A stretch of 50,995 nt of DNA, taken from Alphaproteobacteria bacterium. Its GTDB lineage: Bacteria; Pseudomonadota; Alphaproteobacteria; Rhizobiales; OSC116. The stretch spans positions 1 to 50,995 of the forward strand of contig NVQL02000059.1 in the NCBI GenBank assembly GCA_002400495.2. The letters are read 5' to 3'. Positions 34,139 to 44,214 of this stretch are shown one piece after another. The first letter of the stretch is position 1; each line of letters starts with the position of its first letter. The position numbers and the translations under genes are program-made. A model generated the notes under the pieces. That model made no database searches and was not told where the DNA came from. It saw nothing but the letters and a program-made list of their open reading frames with translations.

Positions 34139-35590
34139 TTATCTATTTTTCCAATAGGCAAAATTAAGTAAGCCTAACACCGAAATCACTTCCAGCCGCC
34201 CCAAAATCATACCCGCGCATAGCCACATTTGCAAACTGGTATCAAATTCCGAAAACGGATGAACATCCTGCCCCTTAGCCAGCATAAAATCCGCAAAAGG
34301 GCCAATATTAGCGACCGCACCAATGGCATTTAGCAACGCCGTGTTTAAATCATAACCATAGCTAGCAATCACCACTGATAAGATAACAATCAACATCATA
34401 TAGGCCATAAAGAAGCTCCATATTAGCCGCATAAATTTGTTATCCAAGCGCATATCCAAAAACCGATTAGAGGTGACACTATGTGGAAAAGCCAACTGAT
34501 TCACTTCAATATTTGTGTGCTTTATGAATATTAATAACCGAAATAATTTCATACCACCCGCCGTGGTGAAAGACGCGCCGCCCACCAGTGCCAAAAAGTA
34601 ATAGAAGTTTATGGGTTGCCAATCTGTATTGTATATCAACGCAGTGGTCGATAGAATCGAAACCGCATCGAACAAAGCGTAAAAATAATATTCCGCAGCA
34701 CTCAGCACATCAATCTGTTGAGAAAAATATTTATATATAGTCACCGCCAGCGCGAAAAATATGCAGATTATGACAAATATTTTAACCTCAACATTAAAAT
34801 TAAGTCGGGTTTTGGCGCTGATAAATTGCCGAAAGAAAACAATAATTAAGGCCGCACCAACAAACATGCTGAGCATAACAATGAAAGCCGTATAGGGGCT
34901 ATCATAATAGCTAAACCCAATGGAATGTTGATTATATCCAGTGGTTGAAATGGTTGATAAAATAATGTTCAGCGCGTCCCAAGGCCGCGCACCGCCAAAC
35001 ATTAGTGCCACAACCAATATAATCGTAATCAAAGAATAAGCACCCCCGACCATGGTCAAGATGTGAGAAAAATTGCCTGCTTTTTTAAATTCTGTGCCTA
35101 AAAATTTAGAACTCTTATCTTGCAAACCACCAATACCAAAAGGCGCCAAGATTAAAATAACCATGGTAATGGTCAACAATCCACCACTCCACGCCAATAT
35201 ATTTCGCCATAAAAACAAAGTTTTGGGTATATAACTTTCATATTGAATGACTGTAGCACCCGTGGTGGTCAATGCAGACACTGCCTCTATATAAGCTTTG
35301 ATAAATGAGCCTAAATAGCTATAAAACGGCATGGCAGCAAATATAGGAATAATCACCCAGAAATAGACCAGCAAAAGTATTGAATCGAGCCGACCTAGTG
35401 GCTCATACTCACCTTTTGTGGCCAACACCAAGGTAAAGCCGCAAAAAATAGACAATATAACCGCCCCAGCAAAGGCATAAGCCGTGCGTTGGTCACCCAT
35501 CAAGAGTGCGAATAGCATTAGAACAAGCTCTGCAACACCCACCAAGATAATGCCAAGGCCTAAATAATATAAACTTCCGTTCTTATTCAT
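34139..35590 (-). CDS. trkH: Trk system potassium uptake protein TrkH
   Basis: A 483-residue K+ channel/translocator with four tandem M1-P-M2 units. Selectivity-filter-like loops are visible, for example ALTTTGATV, STISTTGYN, SILSTTALIYN and GAVANIGPF, each with the central Gly or its substitute at the filter. The C-terminus has LGRLEVISVLGLL, conserved in TrkH/KtrB. The ATG at 35590 has TAGG seven bases upstream; an ATG at 35623 adds eleven residues without a ribosome site. It works with the regulatory ring protein TrkA, encoded immediately upstream (90 bp). In several Alphaproteobacteria trkH is not in this cluster, so this is a complete local Trk pair. Confidence 0.93.
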   Translation of the reverse strand: MNKNGSLYYLGLGIILVGVAELVLMLFALLMGDQRTAYAFAGAVILSIFCGFTLVLATKGEYEPLGRLDSILLLVYFWVIIPIFAAMPFYSYLGSFIKAYIEAVSALTTTGATVIQYESYIPKTLFLWRNILAWSGGLLTITMVILILAPFGIGGLQDKSSKFLGTEFKKAGNFSHILTMVGGAYSLITIILVVALMFGGARPWDALNIILSTISTTGYNQHSIGFSYYDSPYTAFIVMLSMFVGAALIIVFFRQFISAKTRLNFNVEVKIFVIICIFFALAVTIYKYFSQQIDVLSAAEYYFYALFDAVSILSTTALIYNTDWQPINFYYFLALVGGASFTTAGGMKLFRLLIFIKHTNIEVNQLAFPHSVTSNRFLDMRLDNKFMRLIWSFFMAYMMLIVILSVVIASYGYDLNTALLNAIGAVANIGPFADFMLAKGQDVHPFSEFDTSLQMWLCAGMILGRLEVISVLGLLNFAYWKNR

Positions 35591-35680
35591 CTTTTGCCTA
35601 CTTAGAGCGTTATTGATGCACATTTAGCGCACATTATTGCCATTATATTATTGCCACTGTTAAGTGACGTGACCTTAAGA

Positions 35681-37057
35681 TTAAAAGAAATCTATGCTCA
35701 CTCTAAATAATTGTTCAACCTGCTTAACTGCACTCGCTGTGGCAAAAACCACAACCCGATCACCAGCGTTGATAATTAAATCACCATTTGGCATAACAAT
35801 CTCATCATCACGCACAATCGCTCCAATGCGCACCCCTACAGGTAGATCTACATCGCGCAAAGGTTTTTTGACTAAAGACGAAGTTGGCAAAGCTTCAGCT
35901 TCAATCACCTCACCCATTCCATTTAAAATAGAATGCACCCCGCGAATCCGCCCTCTACGCACATATTGCAGCACACGTGATATAGTGGTGGATTTTGGGT
36001 TGATATAAGCATCAATGCCAAGCGCTGGAATAAGCGCGGTATACTTATCAGAGCTTAACAAACACGCGGTCGTATCTGCACCCTCTTTTTTGGCCATAAC
36101 CGAGGCCAACATGTTGACCTGATCATTATTGGTAAGCGCCACAAATGTGCCTGCGTGCAATACGCCAGCTTCACGCAATATTTCGGCTTCCAACGCACTG
36201 CCATGTAGCACCAATGTATTGTTCAGCTCATCAGCAATGTCTTCGGCGCGTTTATGATCACTTTCAATGATTTTTACTTTTACACCACGGCCTAAACTCT
36301 CCAACCGTTTGGCAACATATAAGCCAATATTACCGCCGCCAGCAATCACTACATGGTTGGTTTGTTCGGCACGCTTGCCAAATATACCCAATAAGCGCGA
36401 CACTTGTTTATAGTCAGCAATGAGATAAACATTATCTCCAGCAACCAAGCTTTCTTGGCTATTGGCGACAATCAATTCGCCATTGCGTTCAATCGCCACA
36501 ATGACCGAAAAAAGATCGGGAAACAATTCAGTTAATTGCTTAATCGGCGTGTCTAATATCGGGCAATCTTCGTCGCAATTAATACCAACAAGCCCAATTC
36601 TATCACCCACAAAGCCAACCATTTCAAACGCGCCTGGCAAAGCCAAGCGCGTCACCACCGTTTCACCCACTTCAATTTCGGGCGAGATAATCACATCAAT
36701 CGGCGAATGGTCGCGGGAAAATAAATCTCCCCATTGTTTATCTAGATAAGCTTGAGAACGAATCCGCGCTACTTTTGTCGGCACATTAAAAATACTGTGT
36801 GCCACTTGGCACGCTGCCATATTCACTTCATCATATAAGGTCACGCCAATAATCATATCCGCATCGTCGCAACCAGCTTGCTTAAGTATGTCGGGGTGAG
36901 ATCCATGGCCAATCACGGTTTGCACATCCAATTGGTCGGACATAGCTTTGAGAAGATCGGGGTTTCTATCAATCACCGTCACGTCATTTTGCTCGCGTGA
37001 AAGCACTTCAGCGATACCAAAACCTACCTGCCCTGCACCACAGATGACAATTTTCAT
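35681..37057 (-). CDS. trkA: Trk system potassium transporter peripheral subunit TrkA
   Basis: A 458-residue cytoplasmic regulator, exactly the E. coli TrkA length, made of two RCK halves. The first Rossmann motif GAGQVG is at residues 6-11 and the second, AGGGNIGLYVAKRLE, at about 234. Each is followed by a TrkA_C domain. It binds NAD(H)/ATP and gates TrkH. The ATG at 37057 has AGGG six bases upstream; earlier in-frame starts lack one. It is divergent from ntrY, with 173 bp between, and leads the minus-strand trkA-trkH-dat-hfq-hflX block. Confidence 0.96.
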   Translation of the reverse strand: MKIVICGAGQVGFGIAEVLSREQNDVTVIDRNPDLLKAMSDQLDVQTVIGHGSHPDILKQAGCDDADMIIGVTLYDEVNMAACQVAHSIFNVPTKVARIRSQAYLDKQWGDLFSRDHSPIDVIISPEIEVGETVVTRLALPGAFEMVGFVGDRIGLVGINCDEDCPILDTPIKQLTELFPDLFSVIVAIERNGELIVANSQESLVAGDNVYLIADYKQVSRLLGIFGKRAEQTNHVVIAGGGNIGLYVAKRLESLGRGVKVKIIESDHKRAEDIADELNNTLVLHGSALEAEILREAGVLHAGTFVALTNNDQVNMLASVMAKKEGADTTACLLSSDKYTALIPALGIDAYINPKSTTISRVLQYVRRGRIRGVHSILNGMGEVIEAEALPTSSLVKKPLRDVDLPVGVRIGAIVRDDEIVMPNGDLIINAGDRVVVFATASAVKQVEQLFRVSIDFF

Positions 37058-37109
37058 ATAAAACCCTAACATCATTTTGACTACTGCTTATATTATATAA
37101 GGTGGTGGT

Positions 37110-37135
37110 AAATGAAAAGCTCAAAATGAAAAGCT
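37110..37135. repeat. Tandem direct repeat in the trkA/ntrY divergent region
   Basis: The 12-mer AAATGAAAAGCT occurs at 37110-37121 and again at 37124-37135, a 14-bp period. It lies in the region between the trkA and ntrY starts. It could be a regulator site for either divergent operon, but no known consensus was recognised. Confidence 0.55.
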
Positions 37136-37230
37136 TAACCTGATCACCATAAAATAGTCTCAGTTTTAAATTAAACAGATCGATATAACTGTTGTAAATA
37201 TGATACACTGGTTTAAAGTTGCGATAAGTG

Positions 37231-39528
37231 ATGATTCTAATGAGACAAAAATTTAAGATGACCCCGAATGTCGATAACATATATATTGATACAAAAATAA
37301 GACATTACAAATTTCTCAGTTTTCAGACGGCGGGTTTCGTATGTGCAGCTGCCATGGTGGTTGTGGCGATTGTCACCTATACCATCATCACGGGTATTGC
37401 TGACATTACAGTCGATAAAAATGTCTTAGATTTGCTGATATTAGTAAATTCTATTTCCATTTTAGTCATTCTCGGTCTAATAGCCGTTCAACTTTTTCAA
37501 CTTACCAAGGCACGTAAATCAAACATTGCAGGCGCGAATTTACATTCACGCTTAGTGTTTTATTTCTCAATTATTTCGGCCATTCCCGCTATTTTGGTCG
37601 CTGTTTTTGCTTCCTATACCCTTAGCCAAGGCCTCGATAGCTATTTTTCAGAACGCACAAAAAGAGTAATCGACAATAGCTTAGCCGTGGCCGATTTATA
37701 TTTTGAATCCGCATCTAACAGCGTTTGGGAAGGCGCTGGAGAACTCGCCTTGGTGGTTAACCGCATATACCCGCTTTATCGTAACTCAATTGAAACCAAC
37801 CCAACATCTCGTTCCAATATGGAATATGAATTGGGTGTGCAAGCCTTATTTAAACAATTAGATGGCGCGTTGATCTGGGATCAGAAAAACGATAAAATAT
37901 TAGCAAAATATGATAATTTCCCCGATAACACCTTCCCTCGTCCATGGGATTCGGCGATTAAGCAAGCCATTAATGAGGGCATATCTAAGTTAAAAACCCC
38001 CAGCAAAACTTTAGTATTGGTTTATTTAGAAAATTTCGATCAATTTTTATATGTATATCGCAATGTAGATCCAATCGTCACTCAACAAATATTAAATGCC
38101 AACAGCGCAAAGTTAGAATATTTCAACCTCGAAACCCAGCGTGACGATGTGCAAATTGTATTTGCTCTCATGTATATTGGCATCGGCCTGACATTAGTTC
38201 TCTCTGCCATTTGGGTCGGCATTCAAGTCGCCAATCAATTAATTGATCCGATCAGGCGGTTGATTAATGCAGCCCATTTGGTTGCCGATGGCCAATTTGA
38301 AGTTGTATTACCAGTGCTAAAAAACGAAGGTGACTTGGCTGATTTAAGCCTAACATTTAACAATATGACTCAAAGGTTGACTGATCAAAGGCAAGATCTA
38401 ATCACTGCCAATGAAGTCATTGATACACGAAGACGGTTTAATGAGGCTATGCTTTCGGGAGTGTCTGCTGGAGTGATTGGCTTAGATATTGACCAGAACA
38501 TAACCCTGCTCAATCGACCTGCTGAGAAATTGTTAGGACGCACACACACAGCTGCAATCGGAAAAAAATTAGCTGAGGTGACACCCGAACTTGGCGAGGC
38601 GCTAGAAAATTTATTTATCGGCGGGCTAAAAGTACCAAATGGCCAGATTACGTTGGGTGTAGGCAATGATGAACGTATACTCAACTACCGCATTACTGAA
38701 GAAATTTCTAACAATCATAAAGAAGGCTATGTGATTACTTTGGATGACATCACCGATTTAGTGACCGCGCAGCGCACCTCGGCTTGGGCAGATATCGCGC
38801 GCCGCATTGCCCACGAAATTAAAAACCCCCTCACCCCCATTCAGCTTTCAGCCGAGCGGTTAAGGCGTAAATATCGCAAAGAAATTGCCGCTGACGATAC
38901 AATATTTGACCAATGCGTCGACACCATTGTGCGCCAAGTCGGTGACATTGGTAACATGGTTGATGAATTTGCTTCTTTTGCCCAAATGCCCAGTGCGCAT
39001 CTGGCCAAAACAGACATTATCAAATGCATTAAAGAGGCTATATTCTTACAAAAAGTCGGCAACCCAAATATTGACATTGAGGTTAAATTACCCGACAAGC
39101 CAAAAAATCTATATATAGACCGAAGATTGGTGACTCAAGTGATTACCAATATTGTAAAAAATGCAAGTGAATCAATAGAGACTGCCTTTTCAGAGAAGCT
39201 GTTAAAACATGGTGATGCCAAAGGCAAAATATCCCTATCTATCGACCAAAGCAAAGATTTTTATAAAATCCTAATTACCGATAATGGCATTGGCTTGCCG
39301 CAATTTGGCCGCCAAAAATTATTGGAACCATATATCACCACACGCAGCAAAGGCACGGGCCTTGGCCTCGCCATTGTAAAACGCATTATGGAAGAACATG
39401 GCGGCAGCATTGAATTGGCTGACGCCGCCAATGATTTTGGTTTTGAGCATGGCGCTCTCATCACTTTGAGTTTTCCGCTGAACCATACCCAACCTAACGA
39501 CGTAACCGGAGCAAATAATGGCCGCTGA
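37231..39528 (+). CDS. ntrY: Nitrogen regulation sensor histidine kinase NtrY
   Basis: A 765-residue membrane sensor kinase. Three hydrophobic helices occur early (about 32-60, 67-95 and 112-140). A periplasmic sensing segment of about 160 residues follows, then a fourth helix (about 310-335), a HAMP domain, a PAS domain (about 400-500), the HisKA box with the phospho-His in RRIAHEIKNPLTP and an HATPase_c domain with NAsE-like N box, DNGIGLP and GTGLGLAIVKR. It phosphorylates NtrX. Several starts (37228, 37231, 37240, 37258) are possible and none has a strong ribosome site. It overlaps ntrX by 11 bases. The ntrB-ntrC pair that usually precedes ntrY is not here. Confidence 0.93.
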   Translation: MILMRQKFKMTPNVDNIYIDTKIRHYKFLSFQTAGFVCAAAMVVVAIVTYTIITGIADITVDKNVLDLLILVNSISILVILGLIAVQLFQLTKARKSNIAGANLHSRLVFYFSIISAIPAILVAVFASYTLSQGLDSYFSERTKRVIDNSLAVADLYFESASNSVWEGAGELALVVNRIYPLYRNSIETNPTSRSNMEYELGVQALFKQLDGALIWDQKNDKILAKYDNFPDNTFPRPWDSAIKQAINEGISKLKTPSKTLVLVYLENFDQFLYVYRNVDPIVTQQILNANSAKLEYFNLETQRDDVQIVFALMYIGIGLTLVLSAIWVGIQVANQLIDPIRRLINAAHLVADGQFEVVLPVLKNEGDLADLSLTFNNMTQRLTDQRQDLITANEVIDTRRRFNEAMLSGVSAGVIGLDIDQNITLLNRPAEKLLGRTHTAAIGKKLAEVTPELGEALENLFIGGLKVPNGQITLGVGNDERILNYRITEEISNNHKEGYVITLDDITDLVTAQRTSAWADIARRIAHEIKNPLTPIQLSAERLRRKYRKEIAADDTIFDQCVDTIVRQVGDIGNMVDEFASFAQMPSAHLAKTDIIKCIKEAIFLQKVGNPNIDIEVKLPDKPKNLYIDRRLVTQVITNIVKNASESIETAFSEKLLKHGDAKGKISLSIDQSKDFYKILITDNGIGLPQFGRQKLLEPYITTRSKGTGLGLAIVKRIMEEHGGSIELADAANDFGFEHGALITLSFPLNHTQPNDVTGANNGR

Positions 39529-40888
39529 TATATTAATTGTAGACGATGAAGCCGATATTAGAGAGCTGATCGCAGGCATTCTGGAAGATGAAGGCTATGA
39601 AGTTCGCACCGCAGACAGCGCGGACGCGGCGCTTACAGCTATAAATGACCGCCGTCCCTCAATGATTGTGTTGGATATATGGCTCGAAGGCAGCCGCTTA
39701 GACGGGTTGGAACTGCTTGAACTGATTAAACAAGCACACCCTAATTTACCTGTGGTGATCATCAGCGGCCATGGCAATGTTGAAACTGCGGTTTCTGCCA
39801 TTCGAAAAGGCGCTTATGACTATATTGAGAAACCTTTCAAGGTAGACCGCTTAATTTTATTGGTTGAGCATGCGCTGGAAAATTTCACCTTAAAACGCGA
39901 AAATGTAGAGTTAAAACTCAAATCTGGCGATGACGTTATCGCAGGCCGCTCACCATTAACACGCCAACTTATTGCCAATATAGAAAAAATCGCTCCAACC
40001 AATAGCCGCGTCTTCATCACTGGCTTACCTGGGACTGGCAAAGAGCTGGCCGCAAAAAGCATTCATCAATTATCATATCGTGCCAGTCGTCCATTTTCAT
40101 CCATTAACAGCGCGGCACTGGTAGCAGAGCGCATGGAAGAAGAATTATTTGGTATTGAAGATATAAATGGCAATGTAACGAAAATTGGCGCGTTTGAAGA
40201 ATGCCATGGCGGCACATTAATGATTGATGAAGTTGGTGACATGCCAATTGACACCCAAGCAAAAATTTTGCGGGTTTTGGTCAACCAACAATTTGAACGC
40301 GTTGGTGGCCACAAAAAAGTTAAAGTTGATGTCCGCATCATCACCACTTCAAGCCGCGATTTAACCCTAGCCATTGCCAAGGGCCAATTCAGAGAAGACC
40401 TTTACCATCGTTTGGCGGTTGTGCCTTTGCACGTCCCAACGCTCGAGGAAAGGCGTGAAGACATACCCGAATTGATTGAAGAATTCTCAACCAATTATTG
40501 CCAAACCACGGGTCTGATCGCGAAGCAATTTAACGAATCCGCAATTGCCATGCTGCAAACCAAAACATGGCCAGGCAATGCCCGTGAACTGAGAAACCAT
40601 ATTGAACGGTTAATCATTCTAAAGGGCGAAGCGAGCAACCACATCATATCAGCCGAAGACATACAGAATATTGATAGCAGCATCGACAATCAGATGGCGG
40701 GTTTTTCCAACACTGAAATCATGTCTTTGCCATTGCGTGAAGCGCGTGAATTATTTGAAAAAGAATATTTAGCCACCCAAATTAGCCGTTTTAGCGGCAA
40801 CATTTCAAAAACTGCGGCGTTTATCGGCATGGAAAGATCGGCTTTGCATCGCAAGCTGAAAAGCCTTGAGATTAAGGCAGGCAAATAA
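39518..40888 (+). CDS. ntrX: Response regulator NtrX (NtrC-type AAA+ without the GAFTGA motif)
   Basis: A 456-residue regulator. The receiver domain has phospho-acceptor D53 (VLDIWLEG), the AAA+ domain has Walker A GLPGTGKE (169-176) and Walker B TLMIDEVGD (233-241), and the C-terminus has a Fis-type helix-turn-helix (NISKTAAFIGMERSALHRKLKSL). After ELFGIE, the sigma-54-contacting GAFTGA loop is missing: the region is shortened to DINGNVTKIGAFEECHGG. This matches what is known of NtrX in several Alphaproteobacteria, so it probably regulates sigma-70 promoters rather than activating sigma-54. It overlaps ntrY by 11 bases. It is convergent with gatB over a shared terminator. Confidence 0.95.
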   Translation: MAADILIVDDEADIRELIAGILEDEGYEVRTADSADAALTAINDRRPSMIVLDIWLEGSRLDGLELLELIKQAHPNLPVVIISGHGNVETAVSAIRKGAYDYIEKPFKVDRLILLVEHALENFTLKRENVELKLKSGDDVIAGRSPLTRQLIANIEKIAPTNSRVFITGLPGTGKELAAKSIHQLSYRASRPFSSINSAALVAERMEEELFGIEDINGNVTKIGAFEECHGGTLMIDEVGDMPIDTQAKILRVLVNQQFERVGGHKKVKVDVRIITTSSRDLTLAIAKGQFREDLYHRLAVVPLHVPTLEERREDIPELIEEFSTNYCQTTGLIAKQFNESAIAMLQTKTWPGNARELRNHIERLIILKGEASNHIISAEDIQNIDSSIDNQMAGFSNTEIMSLPLREARELFEKEYLATQISRFSGNISKTAAFIGMERSALHRKLKSLEIKAGK

Positions 40889-40919
40889 AAACGGCCACCA
40901 AATTATGGCAGCCGCTTTT
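40887..40919. terminator. Probable intrinsic terminator between convergent ntrX and gatB
   Basis: The inverted repeat AAAAACGGCCACC/GGCAGCCGCTTTT with a 7-base loop is imperfect. Transcribed on the minus strand it forms a 13-bp stem with three G-U pairs and is followed by a U-rich run that overlaps the last codons of ntrX. On the plus strand, pairing is poorer. It most likely ends gatB transcription, 21 bp after the gatB stop. Confidence 0.6.
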
Positions 40920-40939
40920 AAAAACATATAATATATGGC

Positions 40940-42394
40940 TCAGTCTTCAAGACCAAGCTTGGCTTTGATTAAATCACTAACCGCTTGTGGGTTGGCTTTA
41001 CCGCCCGTAGCTTGCATCACTTGACCAACAAACCAACCAGCCATTTTTGGTTTTTGCTTAACTTGCTCAACTTTATCAGGGTTAGCAGCAATCACTTCAT
41101 CGACGGCTTTTTCAATCGCGCCGGTATCAGTCACTTGTTTCAGGCCTTTTTCTTCAACAATTTTTGCCGGCGCATCGCCTGTTTCAAGCATAAATTCAAA
41201 CACTTGCTTGGCAATTTTGTTAGAAATAGTTTTGTCGGCAATCAAACCAACCAATTCACCCAATGCTTCGGCTTTAATTGGTGATGTCTCGATGGTGAAG
41301 CCACGTTTATTCAGCATACCAAACAAATCGCCAGTCACCCAGTTTACCGCCAATTTGGCATCAACGCCCTTGGCGACAATTTCAAAATAATCAGCATTTT
41401 CAGGGTCAGCAATCAGTATATTGGCATCATAAGAATTCAGACCATATTGGCTCATTAGCCGCTCATATTTGGCATCAGGCAATTCTGGAATACGCGCCTT
41501 AATGGCGTCAACAAATGATTGTTCAAGCACCACTGGCAACAAATCAGGATCAGGGAAATAACGATAATCATGAGCTTCTTCTTTAGAGCGCATTGAGCGT
41601 GTTTCACCTTTTGCCACATCCCAAAGTCGAGTTTCTTGAGAAATGTTGCCACCATCTTCAATAATATCAACTTGGCGCCGCGCTTCATATTCAATCGCCA
41701 TGCCAATGTTACGGATTGAGTTCATGTTTTTAATCTCGCAACGTGTACCCAATTCAGCGCCAGGGCGACGTACAGATACATTAACATCCGCACGCAACGA
41801 GCCTTGCTCCATATTGCCGTCACAAGTGCCTAAATAACGCAGAATAGTGCGGATTTTGCTCACATATAATTTAGCATGTTCAGCAGTGCGCATATCAGGG
41901 TCAGAAACGATTTCCATCAAAGCCACACCAGATCGGTTTAAATCAACACAAGATTGACTTGGATATAAATCATGAATTGATTTACCCGCGTCTTGTTCTA
42001 AATGCATCCGCTCAATGCCAACATCATGAAAACTACCATCGGCCAATTCGATTTTCACCACACCAGGCCCCACAATCGGGTCAGTAAATTGCGAAATTTG
42101 ATAGCCTTGCGGTAAATCAGGGTAAAAATAATTTTTACGGTCAAATATCGATACCAAATTAATTTGAGCGTTCAAACCCAAACCCGTTAGTACCGCTTGC
42201 TCATAGCAAAACTCATTAACCACTGGCAACATGCCTGGCATCGCCGCATCCACCAAGCTCACTTGGCTGTTTGGCTCGGCACCAAACTCGGTTGACGCGC
42301 CTGACATTAATTTTGACTTAGAACTCACCTGAGCATGAATTTCCAGCCCGAGTACGATTTCCCACTCACCTGTTGCACCTTGAATCAGAGACAT
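40940..42394 (-). CDS. gatB: Aspartyl/glutamyl-tRNA amidotransferase subunit B
   Basis: A 484-residue GatB, the kinase/tRNA-binding subunit of GatCAB, which amidates mischarged Glu-tRNA-Gln and/or Asp-tRNA-Asn. The signature LEIHAQ near residue 17 and [17 protein letters not shown] (about 150) are canonical, as are the metal-binding region near EYEARRQV and the C-terminal YqeY-like tail (about 335-484). It uses ammonia from GatA. Its start overlaps the stop of the chorismate mutase gene by one base, so gatC-gatA-chorismate mutase-gatB look like one transcript. Presence of GatCAB implies indirect synthesis of Gln- and/or Asn-tRNA. Confidence 0.97.
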   Translation of the reverse strand: MSLIQGATGEWEIVLGLEIHAQVSSKSKLMSGASTEFGAEPNSQVSLVDAAMPGMLPVVNEFCYEQAVLTGLGLNAQINLVSIFDRKNYFYPDLPQGYQISQFTDPIVGPGVVKIELADGSFHDVGIERMHLEQDAGKSIHDLYPSQSCVDLNRSGVALMEIVSDPDMRTAEHAKLYVSKIRTILRYLGTCDGNMEQGSLRADVNVSVRRPGAELGTRCEIKNMNSIRNIGMAIEYEARRQVDIIEDGGNISQETRLWDVAKGETRSMRSKEEAHDYRYFPDPDLLPVVLEQSFVDAIKARIPELPDAKYERLMSQYGLNSYDANILIADPENADYFEIVAKGVDAKLAVNWVTGDLFGMLNKRGFTIETSPIKAEALGELVGLIADKTISNKIAKQVFEFMLETGDAPAKIVEEKGLKQVTDTGAIEKAVDEVIAANPDKVEQVKQKPKMAGWFVGQVMQATGGKANPQAVSDLIKAKLGLED

Positions 42395-42723
42395 TATGTG
42401 TCCTTCTCTCTATTTTTATCGCCATCATACATTTTACGAAATTCGCTTTGCTCAAATTTAATATGTTCTGCAATCATAGCCCGCCAAATATTTTCAGCAA
42501 GCTCTCCATTCATTCCATATTGTTCGGCTTCAGCGCGCATGCGATGCACAATTTCGTCAATTCGTACAGGTACGACAACATCATCTATAATTTTTTTAAA
42601 CTTTGGAGCCTGTGCCACATAGCCAGCGCGTTCCGCCATTAACGGCAGGATAAGATCATCCATACGGTCAATTTCAGCTCTCACTTCGGCCATTGTGTCA
42701 CAATTTTTGGCTACATTGCTCAT
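42394..42723 (-). CDS. AroQ-class chorismate mutase family protein inside the gat operon
   Basis: A 109-residue all-helical protein of the AroQ/PchB family. The N-terminal helix [24 protein letters not shown] carries the first two conserved arginines (near residues 15 and 33), and KFKK (about 44) and [18 protein letters not shown] follow as in monofunctional chorismate mutase and isochorismate pyruvate lyase. It would convert chorismate to prephenate for phenylalanine/tyrosine synthesis; the PchB reaction cannot be excluded. It sits between gatA (10 bp upstream) and gatB (1-base overlap), an unexpected place functionally. The nearest other chorismate-consuming gene is trpE at 26 kb. Confidence 0.88.
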   Translation of the reverse strand: MSNVAKNCDTMAEVRAEIDRMDDLILPLMAERAGYVAQAPKFKKIIDDVVVPVRIDEIVHRMRAEAEQYGMNGELAENIWRAMIAEHIKFEQSEFRKMYDGDKNREKDT

Positions 42724-42733
42724 TCATCAATAC

Positions 42734-44209
42734 CTATTTAGCCATTAATTGTGGTAACGCTGTAAAATCAGCAGCTTGTTCCATAACATCAGCAGCTCTG
42801 AACAGTGTTTCCTCATCAAATGGTTTGCCGATCAATTGCAAACCAAGCGGCAGCCCATTGGCAGATATGCCCGCAGGTATCGAAATACCCGGCAATCCAG
42901 CCATATTGACTGAAACCGTGAAAATATCATTCAGATACATAGTCAGCGGATCGCCAATATTCTCACCAATACCAAAAGCGGCGGTTGGTGTGGTTGGGGT
43001 TAGCATCAAATCAACTTTTGCATAAGCTTGGTCAAAATCTTGCTTAATCAATGTCCGCACACGCTGGGCTTTTTTATAATAAGCATCATAATAACCAGCT
43101 GACAGCACATAAGTGCCAATCAAAATACGGCGTTGCACTTCATCACCAAAACCTTCGGCACGGCTATTGGCATATTGCTCATCAATATTATCACCAGCAA
43201 CCCGCAAGCCATAACGCACGCCATCATAACGTGCCAGGTTAGATGAAGCCTCAGCAGGTGCCACGATATAATAGGCTGGCAAAGCATATTTGGTATGCGG
43301 CAAGCTCACATCATGAATCTCAGCGCCCGCAGCCTTAAGCCACTCAATGCCTTGTTGCCACAGTGCCTGAATTTCTTCGGGCATGCCATCAACTTTAAAT
43401 TCTTTAGGAATGCCAATCTTAAGCCCTTTAATGTCACCCGTTAAAGCTTTTTCATAAGCAGGCACAGCAACATTAACGCTGGTGCTGTCTTTAACGTCAT
43501 AGCTAGCCATAGATTCAAGCATAATCGCCGCGTCCCGCACTGTGCGGGTGATCGGGCCAGCTTGGTCAAGGCTCGAGGCAAATGCAACAGTGCCCCAACG
43601 CGAGCAGCGACCGTAAGTTGGCTTCATGCCGACTGTGCCTGTAAAGGCAGCAGGTTGGCGGATAGAGCCACCTGTATCAGTGGCAGTGGCCGCAACACAA
43701 GCCCGCGCAGCCACAGCTGCGGCAGAGCCGCCAGATGAGCCACCAGGCACAAGTTGCGTATCATCGCCTTGGCGCTGCCAAGGGTTGACCACAGGGCCAT
43801 AAAAACTAGTTTCATTGGAGGAACCCATTGCAAATTCATCGCAATTCAATTTACCCAACAACACCGCGCCATCAGCCCACATATTGGCAGTGACCGTGCT
43901 TTCATAAGTCGGCGTAAAGTCGCCCAATATTTTGCTAGACGCTGTTGTTCTCACGTCTTTAGTGCAAAATAAGTCCTTCACCCCAACAGGAATGCCTTCT
44001 AAAATCCCGCCCTCACCTTTGGCAAGTTTAGCGTCAGAAGCCTTAGCCATTTCAATGGCTTTCTCTTCGGTGTTAAAAATAAAAGCGTTTAGGCCTGCCG
44101 TTTGCTGCATCGCATCAATATGCGCTTCAGCCAGTTCAACGGCTGTAATGTCTTTATTGCGCAATTTCTCACGCGCATCACTCAAAGTTAAATTTGTTAA
44201 ATCACTCAT
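42734..44209 (-). CDS. gatA: Aspartyl/glutamyl-tRNA amidotransferase subunit A
   Basis: A 491-residue amidase-signature enzyme that releases ammonia from glutamine or asparagine for GatB. The catalytic Ser-cisSer-Lys triad is visible: Lys in PVGVKDLFC (about 77), the cis-Ser in [13 protein letters not shown] (about 152) and the nucleophile in [13 protein letters not shown] (about 175). Full length and typical. It is 5 bp downstream of gatC and 10 bp upstream of the chorismate mutase gene on the same strand. Confidence 0.98.
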   Translation of the reverse strand: MSDLTNLTLSDAREKLRNKDITAVELAEAHIDAMQQTAGLNAFIFNTEEKAIEMAKASDAKLAKGEGGILEGIPVGVKDLFCTKDVRTTASSKILGDFTPTYESTVTANMWADGAVLLGKLNCDEFAMGSSNETSFYGPVVNPWQRQGDDTQLVPGGSSGGSAAAVAARACVAATATDTGGSIRQPAAFTGTVGMKPTYGRCSRWGTVAFASSLDQAGPITRTVRDAAIMLESMASYDVKDSTSVNVAVPAYEKALTGDIKGLKIGIPKEFKVDGMPEEIQALWQQGIEWLKAAGAEIHDVSLPHTKYALPAYYIVAPAEASSNLARYDGVRYGLRVAGDNIDEQYANSRAEGFGDEVQRRILIGTYVLSAGYYDAYYKKAQRVRTLIKQDFDQAYAKVDLMLTPTTPTAAFGIGENIGDPLTMYLNDIFTVSVNMAGLPGISIPAGISANGLPLGLQLIGKPFDEETLFRAADVMEQAADFTALPQLMAK

Positions 44210-44214
44210 ATCTA

